Shown here: one piece after another, positions 1-9,792 of the stretch
Layout: the number at the start of each line of letters is the position of its first letter
Position numbering within the stretch: position 1 is the first letter of the stretch
Source: JAEXOD01 sp043805435
GTDB taxonomy: Bacteria > Bacteroidota > Ignavibacteria > Ignavibacteriales > Melioribacteraceae
Reading direction: 5' to 3'
DNA length: 64,000 bases
Assembly (NCBI GenBank): GCA_043805435.1
Contig: JAZDHY010000049.1
Coordinates: 1 to 64,000 of the forward strand
Translations under genes and position numbers: made by a program
The notes under the pieces: model-generated
What the model was told of the DNA's origin: nothing
Database searches by the model: none
The model's input: the letters and a program-made list of their open reading frames with translations, nothing else

Positions 1-193
1 AGGGTAATTATTAATAAAACAAAAATAAAATATCTATTTTGGGGTTGATTTAAAACTATATTTTAAACAAATTGAATTATTAAATAATAAATAATTATTT
101 AAAAATAATTTGTTAAATTTTAATTAATATTCGTATATTCACAAGTTAATTAAACTTTTTTAAATAAAGAATTTTTAATCAAATATTTGGCGT

Positions 194-2284
194 ATGAAAT
201 ACAAAATTATTGTAGTGTTGTCATTTTTAATGTTAGTTGCTTTTAAGTTTGATGATGATGATCAGAAGGGCAAATTTAACAAAACACTTGATGACGATAA
301 CTCGAAGTATACTAATATTGGTAATATTGGATTAACCATAACCAATTTTGGTACTTATGGTCATGGTTTTTCAAAATGGCCTACTCAACCCTCATGTGAA
401 TTCCCTTTAGGTAGCGGAATTGAGCATATTTATGATGGTGGATTATGGATTGGTGCATATTATAAAAGCTCAGGTGCAAATGGTACCGGAAGAGTTACAG
501 GTCCTTGGGTAAGTACAGGTGTTGTTGATGCCTCCTCTGTTTCTGTAAGAGGCGGCGGACAAGAATTTACCAACTCAACCGGTCAAAAAGTGAATGAAAG
601 ATCAAGCCTGCTTGATTCCAAATTTTTTAGTCCCGAGGCAATATCACATCAAGATTTTTATATGGAATATTCCGATACTAACAAGTATCTGAGTAATGGT
701 GAAATTATTACCGACCATGAACCTTTGGGTGTTGTCGTCAGGCATGAATCGTATGCGTGGAATTTTCCATTTGCGGATTTTTTTGTGATTATGAATTATT
801 GGATAAAAAACACTACAAATAAATACATTGATAGTGTATATGTTGGGTTATGGACTGATGCAGTTGTAAGAAACACAAATATTACATCACCTAGAACTGG
901 CAGTTCCTTTTTTAATAAAGGTGGAGACGGCTATAATGACTCGTTAAGCATAGCTTACGAGTTTGACGCAACAGGTGATATCGGTTTTACCGATAGTTAT
1001 ATTGGTGTTCAATTTTTAGGCGCAAATATTCCTTACGACAGCATTAATTTTGTAACATGGCAATATCGCAATACATCAAATCCCAACTTTTTTGCTCCTA
1101 CAACAGATATTGAAAGATTCAGAAAATTAGCCGGTTATTATGGCGGAAGCAATCGTTATGGACAGGGTATTGATCCCGCTACACTTAAACAACCCAGTAA
1201 CCGTTCATTAATGCTTGCAGCCGGTCCTTTTAAATCTATTGCTCCGGGCGATTCCATAAATGTTACTTTTGCTTTTGTTGCAGCTAAAAAATATGGTACT
1301 GATTTGGCCAGCTTAGATAGCGAAACACAAAAAACAAATTTATATGCAAATGCTACTTGGGCTATACGTGCTTACGATGGCGAAGATAGAAATGGAAACG
1401 GAATTTTGGATCCGGGTGAAGATTCGGATGCAAATGGTGTAATTACTAGATACATTTTACCGGCTCCTCCGGCATCACCAACAGTTAAAGTTATTCCCGG
1501 CGATCAAAAAATTACAATATATTGGGATAAACGCGCTGAAAACACAATTGACCCAATTTCGGGTAAAAAAGATTTTGAAGGATATCGACTATACAGAACT
1601 AACTCGGGGTATGATTTAACCGAATCGCAAAATATTACAAATTCATTAGTCCAACTTGCAGAATTCGATTCTATGGAAAATAATATTGGTTATAATACAG
1701 GCTTTGGTTACGTTGAACTTCCGGAACCTGTAACATTTCCAAATGATGAAATACAGTATAGTTACAAATTTGAAATTGATAATTTATTAAATGGCTGGCA
1801 ATATACTTTTGCCGTTACTGCTTTTGATGAAGGTGATACTGAAAATAATTTAGGCAGTTTGGAATCTTCCTTATTGTCTAATGCTCAACGTGTATTACCG
1901 GGTTCACTGCCAACAAGCGATGCTAATACTAAAATAGGAGTTTATCCTAATCCTTATTATGGCGAAGCTTATTGGGATGGATCATCTGAACGACTAAGAA
2001 AAATATACTTTAATAATCTGCCCGCTGATTGTGAAATTACTATATATACATTATCAGGTGATATAGTAAAAGTAATTGACCATAACTCAACCAGTAATGG
2101 TTCAGATGTAAGATGGTTTGAAGTTTATGCAAAAGACGGATCACAAACAATGACCGGTGGTGAACATCCTTGGGATTTGGTAACAGATGATGACCAAGCA
2201 GTTGCAACCGGCTTATATTTATTTACTGTTAAAGATAGATCGAACGGTGAAATTAAAACTGGAAAATTTTTAGTAATCAAATAA
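194..2284 (+). CDS. Secreted T9SS-sorted protein with fibronectin-like domain
   Basis: The 696-residue protein starts with a short hydrophobic signal peptide (about residues 1-17) followed by an acidic DDDD stretch. The middle is a large beta-rich region of unknown function. Residues about 430-570 look like a fibronectin type III domain (YWDKRAEN, GYRLYRT, YTFAVTAFDEGD). The last 90 residues form a T9SS-type sorting domain: a YPNPYYGEAYW start, a beta-strand middle and a TGLYLFTVKDRSN...GKFLVIK end. It is therefore probably exported and anchored at or released from the cell surface. It is first in a same-strand surface gene cluster, 9 bases before the next gene. Catalytic function is not recognisable. 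Confidence 0.8.
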   Translation: MKYKIIVVLSFLMLVAFKFDDDDQKGKFNKTLDDDNSKYTNIGNIGLTITNFGTYGHGFSKWPTQPSCEFPLGSGIEHIYDGGLWIGAYYKSSGANGTGRVTGPWVSTGVVDASSVSVRGGGQEFTNSTGQKVNERSSLLDSKFFSPEAISHQDFYMEYSDTNKYLSNGEIITDHEPLGVVVRHESYAWNFPFADFFVIMNYWIKNTTNKYIDSVYVGLWTDAVVRNTNITSPRTGSSFFNKGGDGYNDSLSIAYEFDATGDIGFTDSYIGVQFLGANIPYDSINFVTWQYRNTSNPNFFAPTTDIERFRKLAGYYGGSNRYGQGIDPATLKQPSNRSLMLAAGPFKSIAPGDSINVTFAFVAAKKYGTDLASLDSETQKTNLYANATWAIRAYDGEDRNGNGILDPGEDSDANGVITRYILPAPPASPTVKVIPGDQKITIYWDKRAENTIDPISGKKDFEGYRLYRTNSGYDLTESQNITNSLVQLAEFDSMENNIGYNTGFGYVELPEPVTFPNDEIQYSYKFEIDNLLNGWQYTFAVTAFDEGDTENNLGSLESSLLSNAQRVLPGSLPTSDANTKIGVYPNPYYGEAYWDGSSERLRKIYFNNLPADCEITIYTLSGDIVKVIDHNSTSNGSDVRWFEVYAKDGSQTMTGGEHPWDLVTDDDQAVATGLYLFTVKDRSNGEIKTGKFLVIK

Positions 2285-2293
2285 AGGTGTAAA

Positions 2294-4402
2294 ATGAAGT
2301 TAAAATTATTTATGGCAGCGGTAATGATTTTGCTCTGCGGACAAGTTTTCGCACAAAGTTATCCCGAAGTGACAATTAGAAATATTCAATATATTAGTCC
2401 GGATTCGCTGAATACGGCTCCACACGATTATTTATCTCAGTATGAAGGAGATACTGTAATTGTTACTGGTGTGGTTGAAGTTGCTCCATATTATGGTGCA
2501 AACCCGGATAGTAGTTATATTATGAGAGTTGGTGGAACAGGTTTATTATTGCAGGACACATCTGACCATGAATACTCCGGTATGATTGTAAAATATGTAG
2601 GTACGGATGCTTCAGACTTTAAATTACTTGATACCGGTTATGTAGTTAAACTAAAAGGTTTTGTAAAAGAGTATTATACAACTACACAGTTTAATGTTTT
2701 TGAATTTACAAGTGAAAATGTTGTTGGAATTACCGACAGACCAAAACCACTTTTATTAACTTTGGATTCTTTATCCAACATAGGCACAAGTACTCCTGTT
2801 TATACAGCAGAAAAATATGAAGGAATGTATGTAGAAATAAGAAACGTTACTACATCCGATCCCGGTGCAATGGGCGGTGGAAGTTTTACAATATTTGACG
2901 AAAACGGAACTCAACTTGTTGTTGGAGTTGGATCAACATGGATTTATACAGCTGCTGCTCCAATAGCCGGTACAAAATTAGAATATATTAGAGGTTATGT
3001 TGAATCAAGAAATAACATGGCAAACGGTTGGTTTTTAATTAATCCATGCTATAGAGATGATATTAAGCTTGGTGATGTAATACCTCCAAGAATATCAAAT
3101 GTTACAAGAGATAAAGTTTTTGCAGCTTTGAATGAATCGGTAGTAATTTCTGCAAAAATAAAAGATCCTGACGGAACTATTGCAAGCGCAAAATTAAATT
3201 ATAAAATTTCGGAAACCGGAAGTTTTCAGACCATCGATATGGCACCCGTTGCTGTTGGCGACTCAATTTATACAGCTACAGTTCCCGGTCAAGCTGCAGA
3301 ATCTTTAATAGCTTATTATCTTGAAGCAAAAGATAATAATAATGCAACTTCAACAAACCCAACAAATACAACAACCGGTTTATATTTTTACAATGTATTA
3401 AATAGACCATTAGCAATTAAAGACATTCAATATAGCCCATTTGGAAGTGGTTATAGCGGTTATAATGGTTATAACGTAACTGTTAGCGGTATTGTAACTT
3501 GTGATACAACAGATCTGGTTGATGGTACTTATAGTTCAGCTCAAGTTTATTTGCAAGACGGAACAGGTCCATGGAGTGGTATCAAATTATATGGAACAGA
3601 AGTATTAAAATTACATAGAGGTGATGCTGTTACTGTAACAGGTGCAGTTTACGAAAATTATAATGTTACTGAAATTAAAGGATTGGATGATGTTGGTGTG
3701 GTTGTTGTAACCGGTACAGGTGTTGTACCAGATGCAACAGTATTATCTACTCAAACAATTGGAACAAGTATTGGTAGTTCATTACCGGCAGAGTCGTACG
3801 AAGGTGTTTTAGTAACATATGATACTTTAACGGTTATTGATGATAATGCAGATGGAGTTTCAGGCCCGGGAACTAGCAATTTTGGTGAAATATTGGTAGC
3901 AGACGGCAGCAATATTCAAACAAGAGTTGAATTACAAGACGGTGGCAATAATTATCATAATTATTGGGATGCAACTTTAGAAAATGCACCACATAGAGTT
4001 AGAATTGGTGATAAATTTGGATCTTTAACCGGTATATTATATTTTTCATATAGCAATTATAAATTAATACCAAGAAAAGATGAAGATTTTGTTGGACATG
4101 TACCGGTTGGAGTGGAAGATGAAATAAACACTTTACCTAATACTTATGTTGTTTATCAAAATTATCCAAATCCATTTAACCCTTCAACTAAAATTCAATT
4201 TTCAATTCCTGAAAATGCATTTGTAACTTTAAAAGTTTATAATACTTTAGGACAAGAAATTAAAACTTTGGTTAATAGTAATTTAAACCGTGGAAATCAC
4301 CAAGTTGTATTTAATGCATCTAATTTATCAAGCGGTGTATATTTCTACAGAGTAGAAGCAGGTAATTTTAATTCGATTAAAAAAATGATTTTAATGAAAT
4401 AA
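2294..4402 (+). CDS. Secreted T9SS-sorted protein with OB-fold-like domains
   Basis: The 702-residue protein has a clear signal peptide (cleavage near residue 21, FAQ-S). Residues about 40-260 and 380-610 contain repeated OB-fold-like segments of the kind found in extracellular nuclease-associated proteins (GDTVIVTGVVE, GDAVTVTGAVYEN, YLQDGTGPWSGI). An Ig/FN3-like domain lies between them (about 265-370). From residue about 624 a canonical type A sorting domain follows, with YPNPFNPSTKIQFSIPENA and SSGVYFYRVEAG and ending KKMILMK. No catalytic residues are evident, so it may be a binding or adhesion protein. The OB-like module also occurs in the phospholipase D-fold protein at 11157. Confidence 0.8.
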   Translation: MKLKLFMAAVMILLCGQVFAQSYPEVTIRNIQYISPDSLNTAPHDYLSQYEGDTVIVTGVVEVAPYYGANPDSSYIMRVGGTGLLLQDTSDHEYSGMIVKYVGTDASDFKLLDTGYVVKLKGFVKEYYTTTQFNVFEFTSENVVGITDRPKPLLLTLDSLSNIGTSTPVYTAEKYEGMYVEIRNVTTSDPGAMGGGSFTIFDENGTQLVVGVGSTWIYTAAAPIAGTKLEYIRGYVESRNNMANGWFLINPCYRDDIKLGDVIPPRISNVTRDKVFAALNESVVISAKIKDPDGTIASAKLNYKISETGSFQTIDMAPVAVGDSIYTATVPGQAAESLIAYYLEAKDNNNATSTNPTNTTTGLYFYNVLNRPLAIKDIQYSPFGSGYSGYNGYNVTVSGIVTCDTTDLVDGTYSSAQVYLQDGTGPWSGIKLYGTEVLKLHRGDAVTVTGAVYENYNVTEIKGLDDVGVVVVTGTGVVPDATVLSTQTIGTSIGSSLPAESYEGVLVTYDTLTVIDDNADGVSGPGTSNFGEILVADGSNIQTRVELQDGGNNYHNYWDATLENAPHRVRIGDKFGSLTGILYFSYSNYKLIPRKDEDFVGHVPVGVEDEINTLPNTYVVYQNYPNPFNPSTKIQFSIPENAFVTLKVYNTLGQEIKTLVNSNLNRGNHQVVFNASNLSSGVYFYRVEAGNFNSIKKMILMK

Positions 4403-4408
4403 TTATTT

Positions 4409-4436
4409 GGGGGGTTTTTTTAACCCCCCTTATTTC
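4409..4436 (+). terminator. Rho-independent terminator-like hairpin
   Basis: A stem of GGGGGGTT (4409-4416) pairs with AACCCCCC (4422-4429) around a five-T loop and is followed by a moderately T-rich tail. It sits 7 bases after the secreted protein's stop codon and before the lipoprotein gene, so it may split the surface cluster or attenuate read-through. Confidence 0.6.
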
Positions 4437-4456
4437 TAAATTTAAGCAGTAATTTT

Positions 4457-6007
4457 ATGACTAAATATTACATTTTGTTTTTAATATCGTTTCTGTTTTT
4501 AATAAGTTGTAGTGATGATATTACAGATTCGAAAAAAGCTGATAAAGCACCGGATACATTTTTATTTTTGTATCCAAACCAAGATGCGGACTTAAATCAA
4601 CAAAAAAGTCGATTAAGCGTTCATTGGTGGAGTGATGATTCTGATGGCTTGGTTGTAGGATATCTCTTTAAATGGGAAGGGATAGATACGCAATGGCATT
4701 TTACAACAAGTAATGACAGTACTTTTTCTTTGCCAATCGGGTCGGTTGATACCAACTATGTTTTCAAAGTATCGGCAATAGATAATATGGGTAATGGCGT
4801 TTATGATGCTCATGTTATTTTTAATAATGTTGATATTGGGGGAGAACCTTTTATTGATGCAAATAATGACGGAATTTATACATCTGGTGAAAAATATACC
4901 GATTGGGGGAATATTGATCCAACGCCGGCTGAATTAAAATTCCCTATTAAAAATACTTCTCCTGTAATCGGCTGGAATAAAGTTACTGTTTTACCTGCTA
5001 CTTCATATCCTGTTATTACAGTCGGCTGGGATGCCTCTGATTTGGATGGTGATGAATCTATTGTTGGTATAAATATTTCTTTAAATGATACAACTGATTT
5101 TATTACTTTACCGGGTAATGCTAGATTAGTAACACTACGATGTAAAAATTTTGAAGAGTCGGCTCCTAAAATGGAAGTGTTATTAAATGGTTCCGAATCA
5201 AGTATTCAAAGCGAAAAATTAAGCGGATTATTACTTAATAATAATAACCGAATATATATACAAGCTGTTGATATAAGCGGCTCTAAATCTAACTTTGTAT
5301 TTTTACCTGATTCTACTTCATCTTGGTATGTAAAAAAACCTAAAGGTAAACTTTTACTTATTGATGATTATACCGGTACTAATGCGGAAAGTTTTTATAG
5401 TACTACATTTAATAATTTGCGTGGCGGACAGTTAGTTGATAAATACGATGAATTTAATGTTGAAACAACTAAACTTCCATACCAGAGTATTACATTTTTG
5501 GAAACAATGAAACTTTTTAAATACATCTATTGGTACACTGATACCAGTCCTACTATGGATTTGGCTGCAATAGCTACACAAAAATTTATTCAGGCTGGCG
5601 GTAAAATTGCGTTTTCGATGAATTTTCAAGATTCAAGTGATACTTTTCCGTTTGATAAATCGTATTTGCAAAACTTTTTAGCAATTGATTCCTTAGGACA
5701 AAAGAGGCCGTTAAGCTTTTTATTAGCGGGTGCTTCTTTATTGCCATCAAGTGGTATTTCCGGTTATCCCACATTAAAAACATCTGTAACAATTTCATGG
5801 GTGCGTACTTATAGTCCCAATGTTTCATCTGCTTATAAGGTTTATGATGTTTCAAGCAGTCAGATTAACGGAAACATTGCATTTATGGATAGAACAAAAA
5901 CCCTGTTCTTTATAGGTTTACCATTACATCTTTGTGATGGAAACCCGGGAACAGTATCGCAATTAATAGAAAAAATATTCTTTGATGAATTTGGCTATAG
6001 CTTATGA
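4457..6007 (+). CDS. Lipoprotein with FN3-like domains, upstream of TonB-dependent receptor
   Basis: The 516-residue protein has a lipobox ending at Cys18 (LISC followed by SDD), so it should be lipidated. Residues about 30-125 resemble a fibronectin/PKD-type fold (VHWWSDDSDGLVVGYLFKWEG). A second such region runs from about 165 to 290. The C-terminal third has a Rossmann-like opening (KGKLLLIDDYTG) and an AAGGKIAFS-like strand, suggesting a glutamine-amidotransferase-like fold. Its stop overlaps the receptor gene's start by four bases (ATGA), so the two are probably translationally coupled and may work together at the outer membrane. It does not look like a SusD protein. The specific ligand is unknown. 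Confidence 0.75.
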   Translation: MTKYYILFLISFLFLISCSDDITDSKKADKAPDTFLFLYPNQDADLNQQKSRLSVHWWSDDSDGLVVGYLFKWEGIDTQWHFTTSNDSTFSLPIGSVDTNYVFKVSAIDNMGNGVYDAHVIFNNVDIGGEPFIDANNDGIYTSGEKYTDWGNIDPTPAELKFPIKNTSPVIGWNKVTVLPATSYPVITVGWDASDLDGDESIVGINISLNDTTDFITLPGNARLVTLRCKNFEESAPKMEVLLNGSESSIQSEKLSGLLLNNNNRIYIQAVDISGSKSNFVFLPDSTSSWYVKKPKGKLLLIDDYTGTNAESFYSTTFNNLRGGQLVDKYDEFNVETTKLPYQSITFLETMKLFKYIYWYTDTSPTMDLAAIATQKFIQAGGKIAFSMNFQDSSDTFPFDKSYLQNFLAIDSLGQKRPLSFLLAGASLLPSSGISGYPTLKTSVTISWVRTYSPNVSSAYKVYDVSSSQINGNIAFMDRTKTLFFIGLPLHLCDGNPGTVSQLIEKIFFDEFGYSL

Positions 6008-8814
6008 GAAAGAATTTAATAATATTATTTATTCTCATCTTGCAAATATCTTTAGCTGCTCAGGATAAAGGACGCATTGAAGGTCTTATTGTTGATGCAG
6101 TTACAAAAGAATCATTGCCTGGTGTGAATATTACGTTAAAAGGTACTTATTACGGTGCTGCTTCCAATTTTGACGGGAAGTTTTCAATTGAAAGAATTAA
6201 TCCTGGCACCTATTCGGTTGAAGTTACGTTTATAGGTTACAAACCAATGTTGTTTACCGGTATTAAAGTTCAACCTGCTAAAACAACCAAAATAGATGTA
6301 GATATGACTGAAACTGCATTAACAATGGAACAGGATATTATTATTGTTGGTGATAAACCGCTTATGGAAGTTGATGAAACTCAAAGCAAACGTACTATAT
6401 CAAAACAAGATATAGAAGTTGCAGTAATTGAAAACATAAACGATTTGGTTACTCAACAATCAGGTGTTGTAAAATCTGATAATTCAATCCATATACGCGG
6501 TGGCAGGTCTTACGAAAATGCTTTTTTACTTGATGGTGTTTCTATTCAAGATCCGCTTGCAGGTACTGGTTTTGGTCTTCAACTAAGTTCTAACTCTATT
6601 GAAGAAGTTGATGTTATTACAGGTGGTTACAATGCGGAATACGGAGATGCCACCAGTGGAGTTGTAAACGTTAAAACCAGAGAAGGCGGGGATAAATATT
6701 CAGGATCTATTTCTTATAAAAGAGATAATTTTGGATATAGAGAATCGGATCATATTTTTAATACCGAAGTTCTTGAGAGCAATTTTAGCGGCCCTGAACC
6801 GATAACCAGGTTTTTATTACCCGAACTTGGACTAAAAATACCCGGCGAACTTACTTTTTTCGGTAGCTTTTATATGGGTATTACTGATGGTATTACGCAA
6901 GGATATAATAAATCAGTTGCAACACAGCTAAATTCATCAACTTTTTATGGTACAAAGTTTGCTCCCAGAGCAGAAAATAGCTGGTTTTGGTTATTTAAAT
7001 TAACTTATAAATTTAGTTCTACATTCAAAATTCAGTATTCTTACAATCAATCTGTTAATATTAATCAAAACTCACAATCTCTTCAATCAAATTTAGAATA
7101 TGTTGAACCAAGTCCAGGCTATCAATATGAGTTCCAAAATATTTTAGATAATGCTAATGTGTTTACACATAACAACAAATACAACACTATAAGTATTACT
7201 CATACGTTAAATTCAAAAACGTTTTATGAATTGAAATTTAATCATTTCTTTTCTACAATGCGTGCAGATGCCAACGGAAAATATTGGTACGAATATGAAG
7301 AACCTAAAGATATTGTGACTTTTCCTATAGAATATTATAATTTGGGACGAGATACAATAGGTGTAATACCCGGTGATGGTTTTTGGGATGTTGGAAATCC
7401 ATTTACTTGGCGAGACCATTATATAAATGATTTTTCTATAAAAGGGGACGTAACCAGTTTTTTTGATGAAAAGAATAAATTTAAAGCTGGTTTTAATGCA
7501 ATATTCCAAGAGATGCAGGTTATAGATATTTATAAACCTTGGATTGGAACACTTGGATTAAATAATGACATTTATAAGGTACATCCTGCTAAAGGTTCGT
7601 TTTATGCCCAGGATAATATCAATTTTAGCGGTATGATATTAAACTTTGGAATGAGACTGGATTATTGGTTCCCGGGTAAATATGTTGATGATGCAGTTGA
7701 AAATCTTGATGTTGTTACTATACCGGACGAAACACGCCAAGCTTATAAAGATGATACTTATGGCTTTTTTGGTAATAGAAGATTTAAGGCAAGATTAAGT
7801 CCTCGTTTAGGTATATCTCATCCTGTTACCGATAACCAAATATTGTTCTTTTCATATGGACATTTTAGTAAATGGCCTAATCCGCAGTTTGTATATGCAA
7901 AATTAAGCCCTTCAAGTGCACAATCTTCATTTCAAAAATTTGGAAATCCGAATTTAAATCCTGAAACTACGGTTGCTTATGAACTTGGACTAAAGACACA
8001 ATTTTCGCAGGATGATGTATTAACTATTACAGCTTATTATAAAGATATTTTTGATTATATAAGAACAAGAACCGCAAAAATAACTTCAGCTCGATTTGCA
8101 ACTCAATCGTTTATTACTTATGCTAATATGGATTATGCCCGTTCAAGAGGTCTTGAACTGGAGTACAAAAAAAGAATAGGCAAATGGTTTTCCGGTATGT
8201 TTTCATTTTCGTATGCAATTGTTACAGGTAAAAGTTCCTCAGCCGATGAAGGTGTACTTATCCTTCAAGGAGATTTAAATGAAAGCGTAAAAGAAGAATA
8301 CGTTTCGTGGGATAGACCATTAACAATTGCTGCAAATTTGAATTTTTATGTTGAAAAAGGTAAACCGCTTTTTGATTTTGGTGAAGGCATTTTAGATGAT
8401 TATAATTTATATTTAAGAGCTTTTTTCCAGTCAGGTAAACGCTATACACCATATATTTTTACCGGTAGTTACGATTCTGAAGGAAGACCGGAATATGAAT
8501 CGGATGTAAATAATAGATATGGTGAAATTGCAGATAACTGGTTTTATGTTGATGCTAATTTTGAAAAATACTTTAAAATTGGTACAATCAAATTTTCATT
8601 TTTTGTAGAAGTGAACAATTTATTTGATACAGACAACTCAGCAATTATTAATCCGGCTACAGGAAAAGCCTATGAGTACGGAGATGCTACTCCATCAAGT
8701 TGGAACGATCCGTTATACCCCGATTTACAATCTCCGGTATCAGCGTATCCATACAATCCTGCTAGATATTTAACCAGACGTAATATAAAATTCGGACTAA
8801 GCTTGAGATTCTAA
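6004..8814 (+). CDS. TonB-dependent outer-membrane receptor
   Basis: The 936-residue protein has a signal peptide (about 1-19), then a carboxypeptidase-regulatory-like domain (about 24-105: GRIEGLIVDAVTKESLPGVN, GTYYGAASNFDGKFSI). A plug domain follows (about 120-230: NDLVTQQSGVVKSDNSIHIR, GGYNAEYGDATSGVVNV). The rest is a beta-barrel ending in an aromatic C-terminal residue (GLSLRF). Such receptors import bulky substrates using TonB energy. Sequence alone does not reveal the substrate, and there is no SusD partner next to it. The flanking lipoprotein and PorV-like protein suggest one surface assembly. A TonB C-terminal-domain protein is encoded at 20586. Confidence 0.93.
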   Translation: MRKNLIILFILILQISLAAQDKGRIEGLIVDAVTKESLPGVNITLKGTYYGAASNFDGKFSIERINPGTYSVEVTFIGYKPMLFTGIKVQPAKTTKIDVDMTETALTMEQDIIIVGDKPLMEVDETQSKRTISKQDIEVAVIENINDLVTQQSGVVKSDNSIHIRGGRSYENAFLLDGVSIQDPLAGTGFGLQLSSNSIEEVDVITGGYNAEYGDATSGVVNVKTREGGDKYSGSISYKRDNFGYRESDHIFNTEVLESNFSGPEPITRFLLPELGLKIPGELTFFGSFYMGITDGITQGYNKSVATQLNSSTFYGTKFAPRAENSWFWLFKLTYKFSSTFKIQYSYNQSVNINQNSQSLQSNLEYVEPSPGYQYEFQNILDNANVFTHNNKYNTISITHTLNSKTFYELKFNHFFSTMRADANGKYWYEYEEPKDIVTFPIEYYNLGRDTIGVIPGDGFWDVGNPFTWRDHYINDFSIKGDVTSFFDEKNKFKAGFNAIFQEMQVIDIYKPWIGTLGLNNDIYKVHPAKGSFYAQDNINFSGMILNFGMRLDYWFPGKYVDDAVENLDVVTIPDETRQAYKDDTYGFFGNRRFKARLSPRLGISHPVTDNQILFFSYGHFSKWPNPQFVYAKLSPSSAQSSFQKFGNPNLNPETTVAYELGLKTQFSQDDVLTITAYYKDIFDYIRTRTAKITSARFATQSFITYANMDYARSRGLELEYKKRIGKWFSGMFSFSYAIVTGKSSSADEGVLILQGDLNESVKEEYVSWDRPLTIAANLNFYVEKGKPLFDFGEGILDDYNLYLRAFFQSGKRYTPYIFTGSYDSEGRPEYESDVNNRYGEIADNWFYVDANFEKYFKIGTIKFSFFVEVNNLFDTDNSAIINPATGKAYEYGDATPSSWNDPLYPDLQSPVSAYPYNPARYLTRRNIKFGLSLRF

Positions 8815-8815
8815 T

Positions 8816-9790
8816 ATGAAAAAATTATTTATTATAATATTATTATTGCCATTATGTAGTAACTACGCCCAAATGTTCCCGGTTTTGGGCGGGCAGCGTG
8901 CCGGTATTTCGACGGCTCAGTTTTTAAAGATAGGCGTTGGTGGAAGAGCTTCGGCCATGGGAGATGCTTTTATTGCAATAGCAGATGATGCTTCGGCATT
9001 ATATTGGAATCCCGCCGGTGTATCTCAATGTAAAAATGACCAAGTGATATTTTCACACAATGAATGGGTTGTTGATATTAAACACGAATTTTTTGGTGCA
9101 GTATATCATTTTTCACCAATGGATGCAGTTGGAGTATCTTTTACATCCTTACATACGGAAGATATGCCGGTAACAACCGAATTACAACCTTATGGTACAG
9201 GGGAATATTTTAAGTATGGCGACATTGCAATTGCCTTAACATATTCGCGTAAAATGACAGAACAGTTTAGCTTTGGCGGAACTATCAGATATATTGAAGA
9301 AACATTAGCTAATTTAAAAATGCGCGGTATGATGATTGATTTAGGAACTTTGTATTGGACAGGTTTAGGTTCAACAAGATTTGCTGTTACTATTACAAAT
9401 TTTGGTAACGAACTATCACCCGATGGCAAAGTTGTATTGTTTGGAAAAAGGGAAAAATCTGTTTGGCAATCATTTTCACCTCCTACAATGTTTAGAATTG
9501 GTTTTGCTTTTGAACCATACCAAACTGAAGATCATAGGATAACAACATCTATACAATTAAATCACCCAAATGATAATAGCGAAAATGTTTCCACAGGTGT
9601 TGAGTACAGTTGGAAAAACATTTTTAATTTGCGCGGTGGTTACAAAATAAATGTTGATGAACAAGATTTTACTTTTGGTGCAGGTGTAACATTGCCGGTA
9701 TCAATTGCCGATGTAACAGTTGATTATGCATTTGCTAATTTTGAAAAATTAGGTAGTGCTCATCGCTTTTCACTAATTTTAGGGTTTTAA
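8816..9790 (+). CDS. PorV/PorQ-family outer-membrane protein
   Basis: The 324-residue protein has a signal peptide. Its mature N-terminus carries the family hallmark (FLKIGVGGRASAMGDAFIA, then DDASALYWNPAGV), followed by alternating beta-strands typical of a FadL-like barrel. In T9SS organisms PorV shuttles cargo with C-terminal sorting domains to the attachment complex. Several paralogues usually exist, and this one lies among sorted secreted proteins. Start and stop are separated from its neighbours by only 1-2 bases, so it is co-transcribed with the receptor. Whether it is the main PorV or a dedicated paralogue cannot be decided here. Confidence 0.85.
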   Translation: MKKLFIIILLLPLCSNYAQMFPVLGGQRAGISTAQFLKIGVGGRASAMGDAFIAIADDASALYWNPAGVSQCKNDQVIFSHNEWVVDIKHEFFGAVYHFSPMDAVGVSFTSLHTEDMPVTTELQPYGTGEYFKYGDIAIALTYSRKMTEQFSFGGTIRYIEETLANLKMRGMMIDLGTLYWTGLGSTRFAVTITNFGNELSPDGKVVLFGKREKSVWQSFSPPTMFRIGFAFEPYQTEDHRITTSIQLNHPNDNSENVSTGVEYSWKNIFNLRGGYKINVDEQDFTFGAGVTLPVSIADVTVDYAFANFEKLGSAHRFSLILGF

Positions 9791-9792
9791 TT

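Noticed and set aside
4457..8814. SusC/SusD-type polysaccharide uptake pair
   Set aside because: The receptor is TonB-dependent, but the neighbouring lipoprotein lacks the helical SusD pattern and no glycoside hydrolase is nearby.
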